DNA of 64,000 bases, taken from positions 2,934,822 through 2,998,821 of the forward strand of contig JAOSKU010000001.1 in the NCBI GenBank assembly GCA_027493445.1. The letters are read 5' to 3'. This DNA is from Thermoleophilia bacterium. Its GTDB lineage: Bacteria > Actinomycetota > Thermoleophilia > RBG-16-64-13. The stretch's first letter is position 1; every line of letters begins with the position of its first letter. Below, piece after piece: positions 7,863-14,508 of this stretch. A model generated the notes under the pieces. It saw only the letters and a list, made by a program, of their open reading frames with translations. It was not told the DNA's origin and searched no databases. The translations under genes and the position numbers were made by a program.

Positions 7863-9074
7863 ATGGGGCGACTGCCGCTGATCGCCGGCATTGTGCTGGT
7901 TATCACAGGCGTTCTGACGGCTGTGGGCTTCGACTACACGTCGAAGCCCGGGTTCTGCTCGTCCTGCCACACGATCGCCCCGTACGCCCAGGCCTGGGAG
8001 ACCTCGAGCCACAAGGACGCCGGGGTCACCTGCATCGATTGCCACTTCGAGCCCGGCGCTGTCGGGTACTTGAAAGGCAAGATCTACTCCCTGATCAAGT
8101 TGACGCAATGGGCCGTCGGAGAGACCGACCGCAAGCCTGAGGCGGCCAGGACCATCGTGGGAGGGGCCTGCCGGCAGTGTCACCCGGATGCCGTGGCCAC
8201 CTTCATCCCACACTCCTACCATACCGAGATCGCGAATCTTCAGTGCACCGAGTGCCACAGCGCAATTGCCCACGGAACGGAGCTCATCGCCGACAAGCCA
8301 CAGGCCGCGGCCGATCCGGCCTTCTGCGGCCGCTGTCACACCGGTGACATCGCTCCTGTCCTCTTCGGTCCCATCGAACCGGCCGGCCGTGAGCATCCCG
8401 GTGCGCCAAAGATCGACGTGGACGTGTGGCGGAATATCCATTGGCGCATGGCCGATGCCCCCGCGGTAATCGACGGCAAGCCGTACGACAAGATCGAGAA
8501 GGACACCTGCCTGGCCTGCCATCAGGAGCCCACGGTGGCCAAAGCCTGCAAGGGCTGCCACTTCGCGCGCGTGCCCGAGTTCCGTCTTTCGACGGCGGCC
8601 GAGGAGGCCAGCGGACTTCCCTTGGGCATCGCAGGTGTCATGTTCCTGCTGCTCATGCTGACCGTGTTCCTGAAGTCCAAGGAAAAGGCCGCGGTCTTCT
8701 CCTCCCGTTTCATGCAGGCTCTCGTTGCACTCATCGCGCTATCCGACGTCGTGGTGGTGTATCTCATCGTGAGGGACACTCTGGTGAAAGAGACCGGCTC
8801 CGTCGAGATTGGGCCCACCACCGTCTGGATCACCTACCTCTTGCTGAGTATCGCCATCGTTCTGCTGGTTCTGTACGAATCGATCATCCGGCCGGGTCAT
8901 GAGCGGTTGGTGCTCCTGCCGCAGACCGACGAAGAGGAGATCTACGTGCCCGATCACAATGTCTGGCTGAAGCAGCCGGAAGCGAGCACCTTCCTTGAGG
9001 GCGACGAGCCCGACCCCCTGTACCGTTACGCTCCTGCGCCCACCCCCGAGCCTCAGGAGGACGAGCATGCCTGA
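7863..9074 (+). CDS. Membrane heptaheme cytochrome c with NapC/NirT-like N-terminus
   Basis: The 403-residue product probably moves electrons between the quinone pool and periplasmic carriers. An N-terminal helix (LPLIAGIVLVITGVLTAVG) leads into the NapC/NirT-like SKPGFCSSCHTIAPY segment. Seven CxxCH heme sites follow: CSSCH, CIDCH, CRQCH, CTECH, CGRCH, CLACH and CKGCH. Three C-terminal membrane helices (IAGVMFLLLMLTVFL, LVALIALSDVVVVYLIV, ITYLLLSIAIVLLVLY) then end in a cytoplasmic acidic tail. This combination differs from plain NapC or NrfH. The start ATG 7863 follows GAGGGGG. It overlaps the Rieske gene start by 8 nt, so it leads the bc-type operon. Confidence 0.9.
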   Translation: MGRLPLIAGIVLVITGVLTAVGFDYTSKPGFCSSCHTIAPYAQAWETSSHKDAGVTCIDCHFEPGAVGYLKGKIYSLIKLTQWAVGETDRKPEAARTIVGGACRQCHPDAVATFIPHSYHTEIANLQCTECHSAIAHGTELIADKPQAAADPAFCGRCHTGDIAPVLFGPIEPAGREHPGAPKIDVDVWRNIHWRMADAPAVIDGKPYDKIEKDTCLACHQEPTVAKACKGCHFARVPEFRLSTAAEEASGLPLGIAGVMFLLLMLTVFLKSKEKAAVFSSRFMQALVALIALSDVVVVYLIVRDTLVKETGSVEIGPTTVWITYLLLSIAIVLLVLYESIIRPGHERLVLLPQTDEEEIYVPDHNVWLKQPEASTFLEGDEPDPLYRYAPAPTPEPQEDEHA

Positions 9075-9539
9075 GCCGCTCCCCCCGGAGCCCGCAGCAG
9101 GGCAACGCCGGCCTCTCCCGCCGGGCCTTCCTCACCTATCTGCTCGGCCTGGCCGGGGCTCTGGGCCTGGGCGGTCTGCTGGCCCCCATCGTGCGCTACG
9201 CCTACCCGGTGGCCCAAGCCGAGGTGCAGCCCAAGCAGCAGGTGGGCCAGCTCTCGACCCTCACCCCCTGGGGAGGCCCTCTTCTTCGACTACTTAGAAG
9301 CCCCGGCCGCCCTCATCCTGCAAGCGGACTCCACCCCCAAGGCCTTCTATCTGGCCTGCACCCACTTCGGCTGCATCGTCAAGTGGCGGGTGGAGGAGAA
9401 GGACTTCTTCTGCCCCTGCCACGCGGGGGTGTTCGCTCCGGACGGCACGGTCCTCGCCGGCCCCCCGCCCTCCCCCCTGGTAGAGCTCAAAGTGGTGGTG
9501 GAAGGGGACCTGCTCTTCGTGGAAGGGACGGTGAGCTAA
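9067..9539 (+). CDS. qcrA: Rieske iron-sulfur protein of a bc/b6f-type complex (two frame interruptions)
   Basis: Read across two frame changes, this is a Rieske subunit: a basic segment (SRRAFLTYLLGLAG), one membrane anchor, then the cluster motifs CTHFGCIVKW and CPCHAGVF, with PPPSPLVELKV after. It would pass electrons from quinol to cytochrome c. The frame changes lie at about 9081-9100 (one extra C in a C run) and 9270-9273 (one extra G). Both restore the family sequence when corrected. As written it would not yield one protein, but sequencing indels are the likelier reason. It overlaps the upstream heptaheme gene and is 4 nt before the cytochrome b gene. Confidence 0.85.
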
Positions 9540-9543
9540 AAAG

Positions 9544-10197
9544 ATGGACCTGGCCGCCCGCCTCTTCCGCTACCTGGACCGCCGCTATCGCCTGCGCGAG
9601 CCTTTGGAGTATCAGCTCAACAAGCGCATCCCGGCTCATCTGAACTGGACCAACTGCTTCGGGGCATCACCTTCGTCTGCTTCAGTGTCCAGGCTCTCAC
9701 CGGCATCCTTCTGGCCTTCTACTACAAGGCCACCCTGGCCGAGGCCTACACCAGCGTGCTTCGCATCATGGAGGAGGTGCCCTTCGGCGCCTTCGTGCGG
9801 GGGCTGCACGCCTGGACGGCCAACGTCATGATCTTCATGGCCACCTTGCACCTGCTGAAAGTCTTCTTCATCTCCGCTTACAGGCCCCCGCGGGAGTTCA
9901 CCTGGGTCTCCGGGGTCTTGCTCTTCTTCGTCACCGTCTTTTTCGGCTTCTCCGGCTACCTTCTGCCCATGAACCAGCTGGCCTACTGGGCCACCACCGT
10001 GGGCACCCAGATCGCCGGGGCCTTCCCCCTGGTGGGAAGCTACGCCCAGCTCTTCCTGCTCGGGGGGCAAGATCGGGGGAGAGACCCTGACCCGTTTTTA
10101 CGCCCTCCACGTGCTGGTCCTGCCCGCGGTCATCATCATCCTCTTGGCCGCCCACTTCTCCATGATCCGCCGGCAGGGCATCTCCGAGCCCCTCTAG
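9544..10197 (+). CDS. qcrB: Cytochrome b (b6-like) subunit of a quinol:cytochrome c oxidoreductase (two frame interruptions)
   Basis: The assembled product is about 217 aa, the size of cytochrome b6 rather than full mitochondrial cytochrome b. It has [34 protein letters not shown], the heme-binding [45 protein letters not shown] and [17 protein letters not shown]. Four helices carry the expected histidine pairs. Frame changes occur at 9661-9664 (one G missing) and 10062-10067 (one extra G). The TAG stop at 10195-10197 lies inside the arm of the inserted repeat. The second half of the complex, a subunit IV-like gene, lies after the repeat. QcrB/PetB are equivalent names. Confidence 0.87.
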
Positions 10198-10198
10198 G

Positions 10199-10357
10199 AG
10201 GCTGCTGAGGAATGACGCTTCGCCGCCGGAGTACACTGGGTACGCGCAAGGCTAGGACGCAGGGAGCGCTCGTAGCAGCGCTACGGGCGCGACTGAGGAC
10301 AACGCATGGCGCCGCCCAGTGTGGTCCGGCGGCCGAGGTTTCGTTTTTCAGCAGCCT
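10199..10357 (+). repeat. Dispersed repeat, full-length copy with GGCTGCTGA-type arms
   Basis: The arms AGGCTGCTGA (10199-10208) and TCAGCAGCCT (10348-10357) are perfect complements. The core carries the family landmarks AATGACGCTTCGCCGCC, the central hairpin CGTAGC-AGC-GCTACG and GAGGTTTCGTT. It lies between the two cytochrome b subunit genes. TAGGAGG occurs on both sides (10195-10201 and 10360-10366), which could be a target duplication, but the same bases also belong to the arm of another copy, so this is ambiguous. Confidence 0.85.
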
Positions 10358-10371
10358 GTTAGGAGGAGACC

Positions 10372-10875
10372 GTGTGCGCCATGAGTGAGCAGATCGTAAA
10401 GGGGCCGGCCGGCCCCCCGCCAAAGAGCCCCAGCGGGGCCGCTTCCTCCGAGCCGGCCCGCCAGACGGTCTATCCCACCACCCCGGGCTACCGCGAAGAG
10501 GAGATGGAGCTCTTCTTTCCCCACGAGGTGGTCAAGTTCGGCATCATCATCGCCCTGGTGGTGAGCGCTTTAACCTTCCTGGCCACCATGGTGCCCATGC
10601 CCGTGGGTGAGCCGGCCGATCCCTTGCGCACCCCGGCCGGCATCGAGCCTGAGTGGTACTTCCTGGCCGTCTACCAGCTGCTTAAGTACGTGCCCCGCTG
10701 GCTGGGGGTGGGCTTCAGCTTCATCGTCTTCCCCCTCTTGCTCATCCTGGTGCCCTTCTACTGGGGCCTGGTCACCCGCTGGCGCTGGGGCCGGCTCACC
10801 CTGAACACCGTGGCGGGCCTGGGAGCCATCGTGGCCCTCACTCTCACCCTCCTCGGCTTCCTGGGGTTCGAGTGA
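10372..10875 (+). CDS. qcrC: Cytochrome b6f subunit IV-like protein (C-terminal half of cytochrome b)
   Basis: This 167-residue membrane protein corresponds to PetD or the cytochrome b C-terminal half. The quinol-site signature appears as PEWYF within GIEPEWYFLAVYQLLKYVP. Helices are VVKFGIIIALVVSALTFLAT, LGVGFSFIVFPLLLILVPFYWG and TVAGLGAIVALTLTLLGFLG. It has no CxxCH, so unlike Bacillus QcrC the cytochrome c is a separate gene, which follows directly. GTG 10372 lies 5 nt after AGGAGG; ATG 10381 is an alternative. A repeat insertion separates it from qcrB, yet its own ribosome binding site is intact. Confidence 0.9.
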   Translation: MCAMSEQIVKGPAGPPPKSPSGAASSEPARQTVYPTTPGYREEEMELFFPHEVVKFGIIIALVVSALTFLATMVPMPVGEPADPLRTPAGIEPEWYFLAVYQLLKYVPRWLGVGFSFIVFPLLLILVPFYWGLVTRWRWGRLTLNTVAGLGAIVALTLTLLGFLGFE

Positions 10876-11453
10876 TGGCGGGGGCCGGGATCGACGTGAG
10901 ACGCGTGGCCGCCGCCTGCCTAGCCGGGGCGGCCGTTGCTCTCGCGGCGTGGGGCCTCGCTGGCTGGCCAGCGCCTGCCCGGGCGGCGGATTCGACACTG
11001 GCGACCGCGCCCGAGGGCGAGCCCATATGCGTCACGTGTCACACCAATGTGAGCCCGGAGGTTGTGGCCACCTGGCGCACCCAGAATCACGGGCGAGCTC
11101 AGGTCGGCTGCCCCACCTGCCACAACTCCCACGACCGCGATTTCCGCCCCGAACCCCTGGCCGAGGTGTGCTACGGATGCCACGATGTGGACCGGATCCA
11201 TCCGGATTTTACCGAGCAGACTCCCGCCTCCCGCTGCATGGATTGTCACACGGGCAATGTCCACCTGCTTGCCGGCCCGGACTCGTGGTTCTTCGGTGGG
11301 CTGCCTCCGACGAAGCTTGAAGGCGAGCAACCCGGCGAGAGCCAGGTCGCCGCGAGCACGGGCCGGGCGGCGGGGATCTTGGTGGTGGCGCTGGCGGTCG
11401 TGTTCGGGACTCTGATCGGCCTTGTCCTGGACCGATTCGTCCGGAACCTTTAA
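10875..11453 (+). CDS. Exported, C-terminally anchored tetraheme cytochrome c
   Basis: The product (about 192 aa) has a signal peptide (VAAACLAGAAVALAAWGLAG, cleavage near ARAADS), four CxxCH motifs (CVTCH, CPTCH, CYGCH, CMDCH) and a C-terminal helix (AAGILVVALAVVFGTLIGLVL) with a short basic tail. Extra histidines (NHGRAQ, NSHDRDF, RIHPDF) could be distal heme ligands. ATG 10875 overlaps the preceding TGA, showing coupling with the cytochrome b subunits. It probably accepts electrons from the Rieske protein and takes the place of cytochrome c1 or f. It ends with TAA immediately before a repeat copy. Confidence 0.92.
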   Translation: MAGAGIDVRRVAAACLAGAAVALAAWGLAGWPAPARAADSTLATAPEGEPICVTCHTNVSPEVVATWRTQNHGRAQVGCPTCHNSHDRDFRPEPLAEVCYGCHDVDRIHPDFTEQTPASRCMDCHTGNVHLLAGPDSWFFGGLPPTKLEGEQPGESQVAASTGRAAGILVVALAVVFGTLIGLVLDRFVRNL

Positions 11454-11613
11454 GAGCTCGGCTCGGAACGAAGCCCCGGCCCCCAGGCCGCCCTGGCCGG
11501 GGCGATGCGGTGTCCTCGGTCACGCCCGTAGCGCTGCTACGCCCGCTCCCTGCGTCCTTGCCTCGCCCGCACCCAGCGCATCCTGAGGGTAAGCGTCATT
11601 CCAAACCGAGCTC
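11454..11613 (-). repeat. Dispersed repeat, full-length copy with GAGCTCGG arms
   Basis: It starts directly after the TAA of the tetraheme cytochrome. GAGCTCGG at the left pairs with CCGAGCTC at the right. The core reads in the opposite direction to the copy at 10199 (GAAGCC...CGTAGC-GCT-GCTACG...GCGTCATT). The first 21 nt and last 21 nt are complementary with few mismatches. Confidence 0.85.
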
Positions 11614-11670
11614 GGGCGCTCGGCTCGAAACGAAGCCCCGGCCCCCAGGCCGCCCTGGGCGCGGTGCGCG
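11614..11670 (-). repeat. Truncated second repeat copy
   Basis: CTCGGCTCGAAACGAAGCC and the following C/G-rich end repeat the beginning of the copy before it. The similarity stops within about 60 nt. The same arrangement (end, GCGCCC-like spacer, next end) occurs at 47600-47785. Confidence 0.7.
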
Positions 11671-11697
11671 GGGGCCCACCTCGGCTGGGGCCAGGCG

Positions 11698-12483
11698 TCA
11701 GCCTTCCGCAGCGCTTGGGATGTGTACCGTGAAAAGGCAGGTGCTGTCTCCGGCGAAGATAGCGGGGCCTGCCTCCAAGTCGAACTGGGAGAAGTACTCC
11801 TCGAGCAGCCCGCGAACGACGGCGGTATGCAGCTTGCAAACGAGGCCGGGATAGCGGGCGCTGAGCTCCCGGAACACGCAGTTCCGGATCTCGAAGCGCA
11901 CCGTCCCGTCGGGATCCCGGTCAATACGGGGGAACAGGCCCAGGCTGGCTGTAGCCGACCGGAAGCTGTCCAGCATTTCCCCGAACGTGTGGTGCCGGGG
12001 GTCCAGACCGTCGCGCCTCAGAGCCCGGCGCCCCTCTTCCCGTCCCATCTCCACCCCCACGCGCTCGAGCACCTCAGGCTCGGCCTCGGCTATGGTATCG
12101 ACGATCTGCAGAGCCAGAGAGGCGAGGAGCTGGTAATCGCGCGGCGGGAACTGCAGGCTGGCCACCCGGTCACTCAAGCTGTAGATGCGGGCTGGGCGGC
12201 CGCCTCCCTGAGACTTGCGTGTGTCGGCATGGACAAGACCGACATCGACCAGCTTTTGCAGGTGCATGCGGGCGACGTTGGGGTGGAGCGAGAACTGCTC
12301 GGCCACCTCGCTCACCGTGAGGGCGACGCCGGCCGCATCGACGATGGCCCGGTAGATGCCGTAGCGGGTAGGGTCGGCCAGGGCCGCGGTAATGTCCAGC
12401 GTTTCTTCGGGCGAGATGACTCCGCTCGACGACCCGTTCACTGGGCCGCTGGCAGAGATCGGGTTACCGGGACTGATGCTCAT
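11698..12483 (-). CDS. SufR-like HTH transcriptional regulator with a possible Fe-S/metal site
   Basis: This 261-residue regulator has an ArsR/SufR-type winged HTH (DITAALADPTRYGIYRAI, then TVSEVAEQFSLHPNVARMHLQKLVDVGLV). A wing rich in basic residues (SQGGGRPARIYSL) and a larger C-terminal domain follow. There NCVFRELSARYPGLVCKLHTA places two cysteines as in SufR-type proteins, which bind an Fe-S cluster. ATG 12483 lies about 8 nt after a predicted -10, so the transcript may be leaderless. It is divergent from a siroheme reductase gene, which it may control by sensing Fe-S or sulfite status. That link is inference from layout. Confidence 0.78.
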   Translation of the reverse strand: MSISPGNPISASGPVNGSSSGVISPEETLDITAALADPTRYGIYRAIVDAAGVALTVSEVAEQFSLHPNVARMHLQKLVDVGLVHADTRKSQGGGRPARIYSLSDRVASLQFPPRDYQLLASLALQIVDTIAEAEPEVLERVGVEMGREEGRRALRRDGLDPRHHTFGEMLDSFRSATASLGLFPRIDRDPDGTVRFEIRNCVFRELSARYPGLVCKLHTAVVRGLLEEYFSQFDLEAGPAIFAGDSTCLFTVHIPSAAEG

Positions 12484-12490
12484 GGTTTTT

Positions 12491-12554
12491 ATTGTAGCGT
12501 AGCCCTGACTAAAAGTCACACTATTGACACGGTGTTTACCGTAGTTTATACTAC
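12491..12554. promoter_or_regulatory. Divergent promoters with three inverted repeats
   Basis: Plus strand: TTGACA (12524-12529), exactly 17 nt, TATACT (12547-12552). Minus strand: TGACTT (12513-12518) and TACAAT (12491-12496) with 16 nt between. The inverted repeats are TGACT-AAA-AGTCA (12506-12518), CGGT-GTTT-ACCG (12530-12541) and GTAGT-TTAT-ACTAC (12541-12554, over the plus-strand -10). These are candidate operators for the regulator at 11698. Confidence 0.75.
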
Positions 12555-12577
12555 AGCCGTAGTGGAAAGTCCAGAAG

Positions 12578-13285
12578 ATGGGAGCTGTCATCTCCCCGAG
12601 CGCAGCCAGAACCTTCATGTCACCCTGGGCGGACGACGTCGTGGAGCTCGTGCGGGTGAGAGCATGTCGCGGCGCGGAAGGCTGTCCCCATGCGGTTGGG
12701 GATGTGGCCGGGGCGGCGGAGGCTTTGCGCGGAGTGCTCGTTAAGACCCGAGCGGCCGAAGTGGTTCGAGAGAAGGCCGGCGGGCTTCCTCGGGTCCACG
12801 ATCAGCTCACGATCGCCGTGAGTGGCTGCCCCAACGCCTGCTCCCAGCCGCAGATCGCCGACTTTGGATTGATCGGAGCAGAGGTTCCCCAACTCCATGC
12901 CGAGGCATGCGTGGGCTGCGGTGCCTGCGTCGAGGCGTGTCGGGAAGCGGCCCTCGAGTTACATGGCTCGGCTTTGACGCTGGTTCCCGAGCGATGTCTT
13001 GCGTGCGGAGCCTGCATCCGGGCGTGCGACTACGGGGCCCTCACAGCCGGGGAATCCGGCTGGCGCGCGCTGGTGGGCGGTCGACTGGGCCGCCACCCGC
13101 GGTTGGCGCAGGAACTTGACGGGTACCACCCGCTCGAGCGGGTGGAGGCGACGCTCGAGACCATCGTGGAGCTGTGGAGTGCGGTGGGCAGGCCGCATGA
13201 GCGAATCGGAGCGCTGTTGGAGCGGGTGTCGGAAGACCGGGATGTCCCTCTGCACGAACTGCTCCGAGGAGGGGTGCGCTCATGA
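12578..13285 (+). CDS. Small siroheme-type sulfite/nitrite reductase fused to a 2[4Fe-4S] ferredoxin
   Basis: The 235-residue protein has only the C-terminal, cofactor-binding half of a sulfite/nitrite reductase. Cys pairs lie in CRGAEGC and SGCPNACSQ, the latter being the NIR/SIR siroheme signature. A ferredoxin domain is inserted, with CVGCGACVEAC and CLACGACIRAC. This layout resembles the low-molecular-weight anaerobic sulfite reductases of archaea and some anaerobes, which reduce sulfite to sulfide. ATG 12578 lies about 19 nt after the predicted start of transcription; ATG 12617 is an alternative. It overlaps the DUF166 gene by 4 nt. Nitrite as substrate cannot be excluded. Confidence 0.85.
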   Translation: MGAVISPSAARTFMSPWADDVVELVRVRACRGAEGCPHAVGDVAGAAEALRGVLVKTRAAEVVREKAGGLPRVHDQLTIAVSGCPNACSQPQIADFGLIGAEVPQLHAEACVGCGACVEACREAALELHGSALTLVPERCLACGACIRACDYGALTAGESGWRALVGGRLGRHPRLAQELDGYHPLERVEATLETIVELWSAVGRPHERIGALLERVSEDRDVPLHELLRGGVRS

Positions 13286-14349
13286 GGCTGTTCTTCGTAT
13301 ACTCGGGTGACGAGGCGCAGGAGTCGTCGATTCCGAGCGCTTTCTGCAAGTCGTTCGACGACGCTTTCGCACAGCGCGTGGTCATGCACCTCACGAACGA
13401 TCCGAATCTCTGCACGGGGTGCGCCAGCTTCTGCGAACATTGTCGGGACCAGTACCCCATACAGTTCGCTGAGGATATCGTAGGCCTCCTGCAGCTTCCG
13501 GCCCAGCTACCCTTGTACATCGACGAGAGCAGCGAATACCTGCCCGGGGAGCTGGAACCCCACGACGTGACCCTGGCCGTCAATGTCCACGAGGACCTGC
13601 TGCTGAGCCTTCCAGCGCTGGTGAGGGCGGCAGGGAGCAAGGCCCTCATCGTGCCTCTCGACGACACGGCCTGGCTGAGTTCAGGCGTGCGCCGGCAGAT
13701 TCAGCGCGTCTGTAGCGAGATCGGGTTGGAGTCGGCCTTCCCCAAGCCGGCCTGCTCCCTCGATGCCCGGGAGGATCAGCCGGTCATCCGGGAGTTCCAG
13801 AAGATATACCGCATCGGGAAGCCGAAGATCGTGATCCAAAGCCGGGACGGCGTGATCCGCGAAGCCCGGGTCATCCAGAGCGCCCCGTGCGGCAACACCT
13901 ACTACGTCGCCTACAATCTGGCTGGACAGGAGATCGGCCCCGACCTCAACGAGCGGGTCGTATCCAAGTACTGGCACAGCTTTCCCTGCGTGGGCAGCAT
14001 GCTGACTGACCCGGAGTTGGGAGACAGCATCTTGCACAAGGGCGGCTGGTTGCACTACCAGGCGGTCGACGAGGCGTTGGCCGACGAGGCGCGCTTGAAA
14101 GAAGAAGCGGTTGCCCGCGGTGAGGACCCCGAGGAGTACGTGCTGCTCCGTCGCCTGGCCGACTACGGGGAGCCTCCCTGTATCACGAATACCTTGGCCA
14201 CCATGCGCCAGCTGGAGCGGGAAGCCCAGCGGGCCGAGGGCACCGAGGGCTCTTGGGACGAGGACTCCGACCAACTCGGTGCTGGCGATGAAGGCGGGTA
14301 CGCCGGCGTGGCTGTACCCGCGGTCGCCTATTCACCGGCCTCCCGGTAA
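13282..14349 (+). CDS. DUF166-family protein
   Basis: The 355-residue product matches DUF166, a family best known from methanogens and annotated loosely as thymidylate-synthase-like without firm evidence. It begins MRLFFVYSGD. A cysteine cluster CTGCASFCEHC lies near residue 50, and further cysteines occur in APCGNTYY, SFPCVGSM and EPPCITN. The YYVAYNLAG segment is well conserved in the family, as I recall it. An acidic, Gly-rich tail (about 35 residues) ends the protein. It is translationally coupled to the siroheme reductase (ATGA overlap), which suggests a role in sulfur or Fe-S metabolism. The stop TAA directly touches a short repeat copy. Confidence 0.75.
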   Translation: MRLFFVYSGDEAQESSIPSAFCKSFDDAFAQRVVMHLTNDPNLCTGCASFCEHCRDQYPIQFAEDIVGLLQLPAQLPLYIDESSEYLPGELEPHDVTLAVNVHEDLLLSLPALVRAAGSKALIVPLDDTAWLSSGVRRQIQRVCSEIGLESAFPKPACSLDAREDQPVIREFQKIYRIGKPKIVIQSRDGVIREARVIQSAPCGNTYYVAYNLAGQEIGPDLNERVVSKYWHSFPCVGSMLTDPELGDSILHKGGWLHYQAVDEALADEARLKEEAVARGEDPEEYVLLRRLADYGEPPCITNTLATMRQLEREAQRAEGTEGSWDEDSDQLGAGDEGGYAGVAVPAVAYSPASR

Positions 14350-14427
14350 GAGGCTCGTTTCAGAAAGACGCCGCGCCGTGCCGTCCAGCGCACCCCGGCG
14401 CTCAAGGCTTCGTTCTTGAACGAGCTC
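14350..14427 (+). repeat. Dispersed repeat, short (78 bp) form
   Basis: GAGGCTCGTTTCAGAA at the left and TTCTTGAACGAGCTC at the right pair as arms. Only the two ends of the family (AGACGCC... and AAGGCTTCGTTC) remain, and the central CGTAGC hairpin is absent. The element begins at the base after the DUF166 stop codon. Confidence 0.75.
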
Positions 14428-14450
14428 TAAAGTCCCGGGGTCCTGGCTGT

Positions 14451-14496
14451 CGATACCTGGGGTGACCCACCCTCGAGTGGGTCGCCCCAGGTATCG
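14451..14496. promoter_or_regulatory. 20-bp-arm hairpin just before the diguanylate cyclase gene
   Basis: CGATACCTGGGGTGACCCAC (14451-14470) pairs with GTGGGTCGCCCCAGGTATCG (14477-14496) around the loop CCTCGA, with one T/G pair. There is no T-run after it. It ends 12 nt before the GTG start, so it could be a terminator for the upstream operon or a structure controlling translation of the cyclase. Confidence 0.7.
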
Positions 14497-14508
14497 TGCG
14501 GACTGGAC

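Noticed and set aside
9067..10197. Phase-variable or programmed frameshifts in the Rieske and cytochrome b genes
   Set aside because: The same kind of indel affects unrelated housekeeping genes across the window, including ileS, so error is simpler.
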